From: JAGKXC01 sp964554385
Lineage (GTDB): Bacteria > Bacteroidota > Bacteroidia > NS11-12g > UBA955
Assembly (NCBI GenBank): GCA_964554385.1
Contig: CAZKOM010000009.1
Span: forward strand, 1-45,588
DNA length: 45,588 nt
Direction: 5' to 3'
Shown here: positions 1 to 8,900 of the stretch, piece after piece
Layout: each line of letters starts with the position of its first letter
Numbering within the stretch: position 1 is the stretch's first letter
Program-made: the position numbers and the translations under genes
The notes under the pieces: generated by a model
Database searches by the model: none
What the model saw: the letters and a program-made list of their open reading frames with translations, nothing else
Told to the model about the DNA's origin: nothing

Positions 1-2
1 AA

Positions 3-908
3 GGCCTGGTAATTACCCAAGGAACCTTTGATGGAGTGCATCGTGGGCATCAAACAGTACTAAAACAAGTGGTTGCCACTGCAAAATCGCAACATAAAAA
101 AAGCCTATTACTTACTTTTCATCCTCACCCTCGATTGGTTATCAATCCCAACGACCAATCACTAAGAACCTTACAATCCATCGAAGAAAAGGCAAAGGCA
201 GTATTTGCTATAGGCATTGATTACGTTTTGGTTTTACCCTTTACCGAAGAAATTAGTAAAAAATCTCCTGCAGAATTTGTTGAGGATATTTTGGTTAATA
301 GTTTAGGAGTTACTACCATGGTAGTGGGTTATGATCACCGTTTTGGCCATAATCGGACCGGTGGTTTTGAGGAATTAACCCAATTGGGAATATCCCATGG
401 ATTTAAAGTCTTAGAAATCGAAGCGAACCTCATTGAGGAAATAGCTGTTAGCAGTAGCAGAATTCGCAGAGCCTTGATTGAAGGCAATATTTCTGAAGCA
501 AATCAATTACTTGGAAGCACCTACCTACTTACCGGTATGGTTGAAAAAGGGAAACAATTGGGCAGAACTATTGGATTCCCAACGGCTAATATTTCCGTAA
601 AAGATCCCTATAAGCTGATTCCTGCACACGGTGTATACTGCGGTTTTGCATGGATCAAAGACCAGCAAATACCCATGATTTGCAATATTGGACCTCAACC
701 CACCGTACATGGCACCAATACTAAAATCGAAGCACACCTACTAGAATTCGATCAAGACATATACAACCAAACCATCACGTTGGGTTTGGTACAATTTTTG
801 CGTAAAATTGAACGCTTCGAATCGCTTGAAGCCTTGAAAAATCAACTGATCAGAGACCGTGAACAAGCTACTGAATTTTTATCCTCATCAAATCCTGTTG
901 CTCATTAG
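3..908 (+). CDS. ribF: Bifunctional riboflavin kinase / FAD synthetase (5' end cut by window)
   Basis: Converts riboflavin to FMN and then FAD in the cytoplasm. The frame is open from base 3 and already contains the nucleotidyltransferase motif GTFDGVHRGH (bases 21-50), so only about ten N-terminal residues lie outside the window; the GTG at 36 sits inside this motif and is not the start. The second FAD-synthetase motif SSSRIRRAL follows about 140 residues later. The C-terminal riboflavin-kinase half shows GKQLGRTIGFPTANI, the CNIGPQPTVHG strand and the IEAHLLEF segment with its usual catalytic Glu. About 301 residues are visible against a family length near 310. The 3' end overlaps the next gene by 50 bases. 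Identity is clear from both domain signatures. Confidence 0.96.
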   Translation, partial: GLVITQGTFDGVHRGHQTVLKQVVATAKSQHKKSLLLTFHPHPRLVINPNDQSLRTLQSIEEKAKAVFAIGIDYVLVLPFTEEISKKSPAEFVEDILVNSLGVTTMVVGYDHRFGHNRTGGFEELTQLGISHGFKVLEIEANLIEEIAVSSSRIRRALIEGNISEANQLLGSTYLLTGMVEKGKQLGRTIGFPTANISVKDPYKLIPAHGVYCGFAWIKDQQIPMICNIGPQPTVHGTNTKIEAHLLEFDQDIYNQTITLGLVQFLRKIERFESLEALKNQLIRDREQATEFLSSSNPVAH

Positions 909-1833
909 CACTTGGATATTGGCAGGGGATTGCTTTGCACGGCCCACGCTATTCCCTCTGTTGGGTTCAGTTACTGAATTTCCTGAAACATCCAAACCCA
1001 GCATTGCTTCTTTTTCTTCAATTCATGTGGTAGGCAAAGCTAAACCTGCAGCGCCTCCGAAAAAAAAGAAAAAAACCTATTATAAAAAACCTAACCCGGT
1101 AGCCCAGCGAAACACAGTAACTCCATTGAACCAAGGGATTTATGGCAGAACATTAGACAGCTTGGAATTGTATGAGGAGGAAGAATACACTTTACCAGGA
1201 ATGTTGCCCGAATATGATTTTTATGCCTATTGGGACACTTTACACGTGGATGCCTATCGTTTTAGCCTCAAAAATTTAACCGAAGAAGTTCCGCTAGTTT
1301 TAGTTGAATCCGATTGCAAATTCGCAATGCCCATGTATGGAAGAACCAATTCTACTTACGGTTGGCGACATGGCAGACCACATACCGGAATCGACCTACA
1401 ATTAAGTATTGGCGACTCCGTTTTTACCGCCTTCGACGGTGTGGTTCGAATGAGTCGATATTATCAAGGCTATGGATATTGTGTTGTAGTTCGACATTAC
1501 AACGGACTGGAAACGCTGTATGCACATTTGAGTAAATTATTGGTTACACCTGGAACCCTAATCAATGCTGGGCAATGTGTTGGGCTAGGCGGTTCTACCG
1601 GACATTCTACCGGTCCACACCTCCATTTTGAAACACGGTTTTTGGGTAGACCATTAAATCCAAGCAATGTGATTAATTTTAGTGATTATTCCATTGCCAC
1701 AGACACCTTGTATGTTTCTCAGCAGTCGTATCAGTTACCTTATTCTAAAACCACGGTTAAATCGAGATACAAGAAAAAACGCAGTTATTACAAGCGTTCT
1801 TCCCGAAAATCTAGCTATCGTAGACGTCGATAA
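859..1833 (+). CDS. Secreted M23 (LytM-type) peptidoglycan endopeptidase-like protein with basic tail
   Basis: Predicted exported metallopeptidase that would cut peptide crosslinks in peptidoglycan. It starts with GTG inside ribF, in another frame; the start is supported by the signal peptide it creates (hydrophobic residues 11-22, likely cleavage after CFA at 27). Residues about 61-80 are Lys/Pro rich. The M23 domain spans roughly 155-272 with the zinc motif HTGID (H175, D179), the catalytic YAHL histidine (H223) and the HLHFE motif (H254, H256). All catalytic positions are present, so it is probably active. The last 28 residues are almost only Lys, Arg, Ser and Tyr, an unusual tail that could bind anionic polymer (inference). 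It may be translationally coupled to ribF. Confidence 0.9.
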   Translation: MNKLLNFYPHQILLLISTWILAGDCFARPTLFPLLGSVTEFPETSKPSIASFSSIHVVGKAKPAAPPKKKKKTYYKKPNPVAQRNTVTPLNQGIYGRTLDSLELYEEEEYTLPGMLPEYDFYAYWDTLHVDAYRFSLKNLTEEVPLVLVESDCKFAMPMYGRTNSTYGWRHGRPHTGIDLQLSIGDSVFTAFDGVVRMSRYYQGYGYCVVVRHYNGLETLYAHLSKLLVTPGTLINAGQCVGLGGSTGHSTGPHLHFETRFLGRPLNPSNVINFSDYSIATDTLYVSQQSYQLPYSKTTVKSRYKKKRSYYKRSSRKSSYRRRR

Positions 1834-1876
1834 GATAAAATGCTTTTTCTAGCGTTTTTATTAGTGAATAGTCACC

Positions 1877-1884
1877 TATTTTTG
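1877..1884 (+). promoter_or_regulatory. Bacteroidota-type -7 element before gldA
   Basis: TATTTTTG fits the Bacteroidota -7 consensus TAnnTTTG. Only 10 bases separate it from the GTG start of gldA at 1895, so the leader would be very short. No clear TTTG -33 box is present at 19-20 bases upstream. Confidence 0.5.
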
Positions 1885-1894
1885 CAAATTAATC

Positions 1895-2815
1895 GTGAGT
1901 ATAACTGTATCAAGTTTAGGAAAAAAATATGGTCAACAATGGGCAGTTGACCACATTGATTTCTCGATAAAATCGGGAGAGATTGTCGGTTTTCTTGGCC
2001 CTAATGGAGCCGGAAAATCCACCACCATGAAGATGATCACGGGATATATCCCTCCCACGGTAGGCAGCATAGAAGTATGCGGTATCGATGCAGTGGAAAA
2101 TTCCATCGAGGCAAGAAGAAAAATAGGATATCTACCCGAACATAATCCATTATATTTAGATATGTACGTGTTGGAATATTTGGATTACGCTGGGGGATTA
2201 TCTGGAGTTAAAGACAGAAAAACAGCAGCAAACAAAGCCATAGAACTTACTCAGCTCGGTCCTGAACGTCATAAAAAAATCGGTCAACTTTCTAAAGGAT
2301 ATCGCCAACGCGTAGGCCTAGCGCAAGCGCTTATCCACAACCCAGAAGTGTTGATATTGGATGAGCCTACCAGTGGATTAGACCCCATTCAAGTTATGGA
2401 AATGAGATCGGTAATTAAAAATCTCGGAAACGAAAAAACAGTTTTACTTTCCACTCACATCATGCAGGAGGTGGAAGCCATGTGTTCTCGGGTGATCATA
2501 ATCAACAAAGGATCCATTGTAGCCAACGGCGGAATCGAACAACTTCGCAACAATCAGTCATTAAATCAAATAACCGTAAAAGTTGAGTTTTCATCGGCTA
2601 TTTCGGAAACTTGGTTTACTGAGATTCCCGAAGTTCTTTCTTTTTCAACCATCAATTCTACTACATTCGAAATTGTGGGTAATAGCGGCGATTTACGAGA
2701 AAAGATTTCGCGGAAAGCCGCAGAAAAAGGAGATGTTATTATCGCCTTACAACAAGAAGAAAATTCATTGGAAAACATTTTTAAAACGGTAACTGGACAT
2801 GTGGGTCGTATTTAA
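1895..2815 (+). CDS. gldA: Gliding-motility ABC transporter ATP-binding subunit GldA
   Basis: Cytoplasmic ATPase of the GldA-GldF-GldG transporter, which is needed for gliding in Flavobacterium. Walker A GPNGAGKS lies at 35-42, the ABC signature LSKGYRQ at 132-138, Walker B VLILDEP at 152-158 and the H-loop His at 188; the C-terminal third is the usual DrrA-like extension. Length (306 aa) fits GldA. The GTG start is chosen because the protein then begins at the normal first beta strand and a -7 element lies just upstream. It overlaps gldF by 17 bases. Naming it GldA instead of a generic CcmA-type ATPase rests mainly on the gldF and gldG genes directly downstream. Confidence 0.9.
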   Translation: MSITVSSLGKKYGQQWAVDHIDFSIKSGEIVGFLGPNGAGKSTTMKMITGYIPPTVGSIEVCGIDAVENSIEARRKIGYLPEHNPLYLDMYVLEYLDYAGGLSGVKDRKTAANKAIELTQLGPERHKKIGQLSKGYRQRVGLAQALIHNPEVLILDEPTSGLDPIQVMEMRSVIKNLGNEKTVLLSTHIMQEVEAMCSRVIIINKGSIVANGGIEQLRNNQSLNQITVKVEFSSAISETWFTEIPEVLSFSTINSTTFEIVGNSGDLREKISRKAAEKGDVIIALQQEENSLENIFKTVTGHVGRI

Positions 2816-3527
2816 AAAAGAAATTCGCAGCTTTTTGGGCTCATTAATTGGCTACATCGTAATGGCGGTGTTCCTAATCATATCGGGCCTATTTCTTTGG
2901 TTAATCAAAGACAACAGCATTTTAGAATTGGGCGTAGGAAGCCTCCAGGTAATGTTTAATATTGCTCCTTACCTACTCATATTTCTTGTTTCGGCAATTA
3001 CGATGAGGTCGCTTTCGGAAGAAAGACGGTTGGGAACGATCGAAACGTTAACCACCAAACCCATTTCGGATTCAGCCATCATTCTAGGTAAATTTTTAGC
3101 GGCCGTAGCTTTAATTGCTTTCGCTTTATTGCCCACAGGATTATACGTTTACACCATCCAAGAACTCTTGGTTGAAGGCCAATCACTGGATAACGGTGCG
3201 CTCATTGGGTCGTATTTTGGATTACTTCTATTAGCAACCTCATACGCCGCCATTGGATTGTTTGCTAGTTCGCTCACCGACAATCAAATCATCTCCCTCA
3301 TCATTTCCATGGCATTGTGCTTTTTTTGGTACGGAATTTTAGGATTATTGGGCGATTTGAAATGGTTGGCTGAAATAGGGAAAAGCTTAGAATGGTTTAG
3401 CTTGGATTTCCATTATCGCAGTATTTCCCGAGGAGTTTTAGACACACGCGATGTGGTATATTTTGTAGGATTTGCAGCCGTATTTCTCGGAAGCACTAAG
3501 TTGGTCTTTGAAAGTAGAAAATGGTAA
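2799..3527 (+). CDS. gldF: Gliding-motility ABC transporter permease GldF
   Basis: Inner-membrane permease of the Gld ABC transporter, 242 aa with about six hydrophobic segments (near residues 17-36, 53-67, 94-117, 131-155, 163-183 and 215-232). The cytoplasmic SEERRLGTIE segment after the second helix is typical of ABC-2 permeases. The ATG at 2799 lies inside the end of gldA, and the gene ends in an ATGGTAATG overlap with gldG, so the three subunits look translationally coupled. The transported substrate is unknown for the family. The assignment is supported by the gldA-F-G order. Confidence 0.92.
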   Translation: MWVVFKKEIRSFLGSLIGYIVMAVFLIISGLFLWLIKDNSILELGVGSLQVMFNIAPYLLIFLVSAITMRSLSEERRLGTIETLTTKPISDSAIILGKFLAAVALIAFALLPTGLYVYTIQELLVEGQSLDNGALIGSYFGLLLLATSYAAIGLFASSLTDNQIISLIISMALCFFWYGILGLLGDLKWLAEIGKSLEWFSLDFHYRSISRGVLDTRDVVYFVGFAAVFLGSTKLVFESRKW

Positions 3528-5305
3528 TGAAAACAACGAAAAACACAAACCGAACTGCCAAATACGCTTCCTTTTTGGAATGGAGCACCCTGTTGGTCAT
3601 CGTTGTAGTTATCAATGTATTGGCCAATGTATTTTATAAACGCATCGATTTAACCGCAGAAAACCGGTATACCCTTTCGGAGACTTCTCTAAAATTGTGC
3701 TCCAAGTTAAACGAAAAACTCTATTTCAAATTATACCTCGATGGTGAAATGAGCCCGCGTTTCAGACAGCTGCGCGATGAAATTCGGGATTTGGCCTATG
3801 AATTCCGTGAGGCCTCTGGAAAAAATATTGAAATTGAAATTGTAGACCCCTTCGCCGATAAAACAGGATCGGAAATTTCCGCCATTATCGAAGATTTTGC
3901 AGGTAAAGGGATGTTCGCTGTGCGTGACATTGAAGACGAATCGGGTGATCAATTAACAATAAAGCAATTGGTTCCAGCGGCAGAATTAAACTACGCCGGT
4001 AAAAGTGTTGCCGTGAATTTTTATCAATTGGATGTAGCCTTGGATCCCGCGGAGAACATTCAAAAAGCCATAGATAATTTAGAATACGAAATTGCCAACG
4101 GACTTCGTCAATGTACATTGGACAAACCTAAGAACATAGTATTTGCTGATGGCAGTGGCGAAATGACGGACGATCGAATCAAGGCATTTGCCTTGGAATT
4201 GAGCAAATATTATAACATTTCAAAACTCAATCTCAACGTAAATGACCCCGAATCGGCAAGACCCTTTTTAGATGTGATACAAAAAACCAACCCCGATAGT
4301 TTGGGATTGGTATTGTTAGAAAAACTACAGCGTAGACTGAATGGCAACGACTTACTGGTAATCTGCAAACCTGAAATCGACTACAGCTTACCCGAATTGT
4401 ACCTTATCGATCAATTCTTGATGAAAGGCGGAAAAATATTGTGGATGGTTGATCCAATCTCAGCGGAAATCGATTCATTTGAAAACAATTCCCAAATCAT
4501 TGCTATGAGCAGGGAACTCGAGAACATCGAGGCTTCCTTATTTAAATATGGAATCAAATTAGAAAACACTTTATTGGCCGATGCATTAAGTAACGCCATC
4601 CCCATTCCCGTAGGTGGAAGACCCGAACTGATTGATTTCCAATACTTCCCAGTTTTTACATCGGCTGGCCTCACCCATCCTATTACCAAAAATTTGGGAT
4701 TGGTATGGTCGCAATTTGCATCAACCATCAACATAAAAGCGGCTGATAATCTGCAGGTGGTACCCCTACTTACCTCTTCGCCCAACACCAAAATCATTAC
4801 CCCTCCTGCCCGGATTGATTTACAGGCCGTTTACATGCAAAGCAAAGACGACAACTACAAAAACACCTTGCGTGGCGGCACCCAATTGAGTGGAGCACTC
4901 ATTGAAGGTGAATTTTTATCGCCCTTTTTGTACCAACGGAAATTCACAGAACTGCCATTTATCAATCGTGGAAAAAGCAAAATGATCATTTTAGCCGATG
5001 GGGATATTGCTCGAAATGCCACATCGAAAAAAGGAATGATTTTCCCAACGGGTTATGACCGATTCACCCGTAATACGTTTGCTAATAAGACATTTTTACT
5101 GAATTGCATCGATTATTTAATTGACGATAACGGCCTGATTGAAATCCGAGCTAAAGAAAAAGTAGTAAGATTGTTAGACAAGGAAAAGATTCGACAAGAA
5201 AAAACGTTTTATCAGTGGTTGAATATGTCGGTTCCACTGTTAACTGTTCTATTATTTGGATTGATTAACGGTTGGATTAGACGCAGAAAATACGCAAAGG
5301 TTTAA
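3521..5305 (+). CDS. gldG: Gliding-motility ABC transporter accessory protein GldG
   Basis: Membrane-anchored partner of GldF. One helix lies near residues 20-38, followed by a large periplasmic region containing the ABC-type uncharacterised transporter domain, and a second helix lies near 565-583 followed by the basic cytoplasmic end IRRRKYAKV. This N-anchor/large-domain/C-anchor plan and the 594-aa length match GldG. Two in-frame starts exist: ATG at 3521, inside gldF, and ATG at 3527, overlapping the gldF stop (TAATG); the second adds no family residues less and is an equally good start. It is followed 3 bases later by ruvA. Confidence 0.92.
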   Translation: MVMKTTKNTNRTAKYASFLEWSTLLVIVVVINVLANVFYKRIDLTAENRYTLSETSLKLCSKLNEKLYFKLYLDGEMSPRFRQLRDEIRDLAYEFREASGKNIEIEIVDPFADKTGSEISAIIEDFAGKGMFAVRDIEDESGDQLTIKQLVPAAELNYAGKSVAVNFYQLDVALDPAENIQKAIDNLEYEIANGLRQCTLDKPKNIVFADGSGEMTDDRIKAFALELSKYYNISKLNLNVNDPESARPFLDVIQKTNPDSLGLVLLEKLQRRLNGNDLLVICKPEIDYSLPELYLIDQFLMKGGKILWMVDPISAEIDSFENNSQIIAMSRELENIEASLFKYGIKLENTLLADALSNAIPIPVGGRPELIDFQYFPVFTSAGLTHPITKNLGLVWSQFASTINIKAADNLQVVPLLTSSPNTKIITPPARIDLQAVYMQSKDDNYKNTLRGGTQLSGALIEGEFLSPFLYQRKFTELPFINRGKSKMIILADGDIARNATSKKGMIFPTGYDRFTRNTFANKTFLLNCIDYLIDDNGLIEIRAKEKVVRLLDKEKIRQEKTFYQWLNMSVPLLTVLLFGLINGWIRRRKYAKV

Positions 5306-5308
5306 TTC

Positions 5309-5914
5309 ATGTACGAATATATTGAAGGAAATATAGAAGCCATTTCTCCTACCCATGCCGTGATTTCTTCTGGAGGTTTGGGATACCGTATTGCCATCAG
5401 TTTAACTACTTACGAGGTAATTAAGGGCAATAAGGTATGCCGATTATTTTTAGACCTTTTGTTCAAGGTAGAAAATCAAAGTCCCGTGAGTATGTCGCTG
5501 TATGGCTTCGCCGATCCTGAAGAACGCGAGATGTTTCGAGCCCTCACCAATGTATCCGGGGTTGGAAACAATACGGCTATGTTGATGCTATCGAGCTTAA
5601 ATCCTGGAGAATTAGCATCGGCTATTTTAAATGGAAATGTTGGGTTATTGAAAAGTATCAAAGGTATCGGAGAAAAGACTGCTCAACGGATTGTATTGGA
5701 ACTCCGCGACAAGTTGGGAAGTGGTAAAAAATCATCGGCGATGGTTGCCATTTCTGGCAATCAAAACGAAGCTTACGAACAAGCCTTACTGGCTTTAACC
5801 ACCTTAGGATACGTAAAAGCATCGGCCGAAAAAGCCCTGTTAAAAATCACCAAAGAATTGGGGCACGAAGCCACTGTGGAGGAACTAATTAAAAATTCAC
5901 TGAAAATTTTGTAA
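5309..5914 (+). CDS. ruvA: Holliday junction branch-migration protein RuvA
   Basis: Binds four-way DNA junctions and loads the RuvB motor during recombinational repair. The three-domain plan is visible: an OB-fold in about the first 62 residues (MYEYIEGNIEAI start), two helix-hairpin-helix motifs (LTNVSGVGNNTA and IKGIGEKTAQRI), a Gln/Ser-rich linker, and a C-terminal helical domain from about 152 that contacts RuvB. Length 201 aa is normal. It lies 3 bases after gldG and 61 bases before sprA; ruvA next to sprA is also known from Flavobacterium. A repair gene inside a secretion cluster probably reflects old operon linkage, not a shared function. Confidence 0.97.
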   Translation: MYEYIEGNIEAISPTHAVISSGGLGYRIAISLTTYEVIKGNKVCRLFLDLLFKVENQSPVSMSLYGFADPEEREMFRALTNVSGVGNNTAMLMLSSLNPGELASAILNGNVGLLKSIKGIGEKTAQRIVLELRDKLGSGKKSSAMVAISGNQNEAYEQALLALTTLGYVKASAEKALLKITKELGHEATVEELIKNSLKIL

Positions 5915-5975
5915 ATTGCAAAACTTACGCCATTTGCCTATTGCCGAAAAAGCTACGAGAAACAAGTAATTACGG

Positions 5976-8900
5976 ATGTTGAAATTGGATGGACAGACTG
6001 CTGTACAAAAGGCCTTTGCGAGGTCTTTTTTGACTATATGCCTACTTTTTGCTGCTTTTATTGGAATTGGCACGGCGATACATGCTCAAACTACCACTGA
6101 AAATCCATTAAAATTCAAGGTTGCTCAAGATCCTGCTAACAGCAGCAAGATTGATATTCCAAACCCCATTAAGACGGAATGGAAGTACAATCCCAAAGAA
6201 AATCGATACGAAGGGTTTAGGCAAATTGGAAGTTTGAGTTATCCCACCGGTGAAATCCTAACGGTTAACGAATATTTCAAAAAAATTGCACAAACTGCAG
6301 ATCAGCAATATTTCCGAGAAAAATCTAAAAGTAATACTACGGTTTCTTCTACCGGAGGAATTACGGATTTAATCAAGGGGGAACTGAATAATCCGGCAAT
6401 TTCTAAAATTTTTGGTGAAGGCGGGGTGGATTTTCAGCTATCGGGAAGTGCCATGATTAAATTGGGCGGAAACTTCAATGAACGCAGAGATCCTAGTATT
6501 TCTAAACGTCAACAAAAGTATTTCGTACCTGTTTTTGATCAACAATTACAAATCAGTGCCAACGGGAATGTGGGTGAATTTGTAAAATTGGGAATCAACT
6601 ATGACACGGAGGCGGCGTTTGATATTGACAATCAAACCAACTTAGGTTGGAAAGGGAAACCCGATGGAATATTGAAAGATGTTCAAGTGGGTAACGTAAG
6701 TCTTAACTTACCTACTCAACTTATCAAACCAGCCAATTCTTTGTTTGGTTTCTCCAACACCATGCAATTTGGGAAAACCACGGTTAAAACCGTATTTTCT
6801 CAAAACAAGGGGCAATCAACGGAAACGGTGTTAAAAGGTGGTGCCCAAATGAATGAGTTTAAAATTACTGCGGACAATTACGACCAAAACAAACACTTTT
6901 TCCTAGCTCAATTTTTTAGAGAAAACTATAATAAATCCTTGGAAAATCTGCCCATTATTTCAAGCGGTGTGATTATCAACCGAGTAGAAGTATGGGTAAC
7001 CAACAGAAATGCGAATTTAGAAACGCCCCGAGACATTATGGCTTTTCAGGATTTAGGAGAATCCAAACCATATCGGACCACTTTGGGAAGTTCAACGGAT
7101 CCGGCGGCCGATAACAACGGGAATGTGCTGTACTCCAAAATTGCAAGCGATGATCAAGCTAGAACATTGGGCTCCGCCATTGACCGAATCTACCAAATTC
7201 AACCTGATTTTGAACAGACCGTTGATTTCGACATATTAAACAACGCCAGACAATTAACCACCCAAGAATATAGTGTTAATAATCAATTGGGGTATATTTC
7301 ATTAAACCAGCCATTAAACAACGACGAAATTTTGGCCGTTGCCTTTGAATACACATACAACGGGAAGACTTATCAAGTGGGTGAATTTAGTAGAGACGTC
7401 GCTCCCGGTAATCAAAAATTGATGTTCTTAAAAATGCTGAAAGGCAATACCATCCGCACAAGACTGCCTATGTGGCGCTTGATGATGAAGAACATATATG
7501 CACTGAATACCTATTCTCTTTCATTAGAAGACTTCAAGTTTAACGTAATATACGCCGATGATTCTACCGGTGGAGATTATGACTATATCCCTGTTGGAAA
7601 TAAACCATTGCCCAAATTGGCAGGAGGAATTCCGCTGATTCGAGTTCTGGGGATGGATAAGCTAAACCGTCAACAAGAAGCCAAACCAGACGGAATATTT
7701 GATGCAATTGAAGGAACCACCATCAATTTACAACATGCAAGAATTATTTTTCCATTGGTTGAACCCTTTGGCGATGATTTACGGGATAAGTTTGATGGAA
7801 GCAATGATTTGGCCGATTTTTATTGCTACGATGCGCTGTACGATTCTACAAAGTGGTTGGCGCAACAAGATGTTAAACACAATAAATTCTTTTTAAAAGG
7901 AAGTTACAAAGGGGCGAACGGAGCAGAATTGTTTTTAGGAACAACCAACTTGCAACGGGGCTCCGTGCGCGTTACCGCCAATGGAAGACCGCTAACCGAA
8001 GGCACGGATTATCAAGTAGATTACGCACTGGGTAGAGTTAAGATATTAAACCAAGGCTTGTTGCAAGGAGGTGCTGAAATTAGGGCCAGCGCAGACGGTC
8101 AGAGTTTCTTTAATATACAACAAAAAACCCTGTTGGGGGGAAGAATCGAACATAAATTCAATAAGAAGTTAATGATTGGCGGTACCGCGCTACACATGTA
8201 CGAACGCCCCATCACCACCAAAACCAATTTCAACGAAGAACCGTTGCTTAACACTATTTTCGGTGCAGATATTTCCTATAGTAGTAAATCACGATTTATT
8301 ACCAAATTGGTAGACAAGCTTCCATTTTTAGAAACCAAAGAAATTTCAAGTATAACCGCTTACGCAGAAGTAGCTAAAATTGTTCCTCATAACCATCGTT
8401 CTCAAGGCAACAATCGCGGGGTTTCTAATTTAGAAGATTTCGAAAATGCCGAATTACCCAACGACTTTAAAACAGTAAACAACTGGGTAGTAGCTTCTAT
8501 TCCTCAGAAACAACCCGAGTTTTTTGAGGACACAAAATCAACGAATAAGTTGGAATGGTTAAACCACCATGCAAGTTTGAGTTTTTATAGTATCGACCAA
8601 TTATTTTATCGGAGTAACGACATGCCCGATAACATAAAAACGAAGGTAGACGCTATATTAAGCAACCCCTACATGCGCCAAGTGGATCAACGCGAAGTAT
8701 TTCCACAGCGAAATTTCCCTCCGGGATCCCCCACCATTTTACCTACATTAGATTTGGTGTTCCGTCCCAAAGAAAGAGGGATGTACAACTTCAACAGCAA
8801 GCCCACCGAAATCAATGCCAATGGAGAATTAATCGACCCTTCCAAGAGTTGGGCCGGTATTATGAGAAGGGTGGATCAAAACGACTTTGAAGGAACCAAC

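Noticed and set aside
36..908. GTG at 36 as the ribF start
   Set aside because: It lies within the conserved GTFDGVHRGH motif; the frame is open to the window edge, so the gene begins outside.
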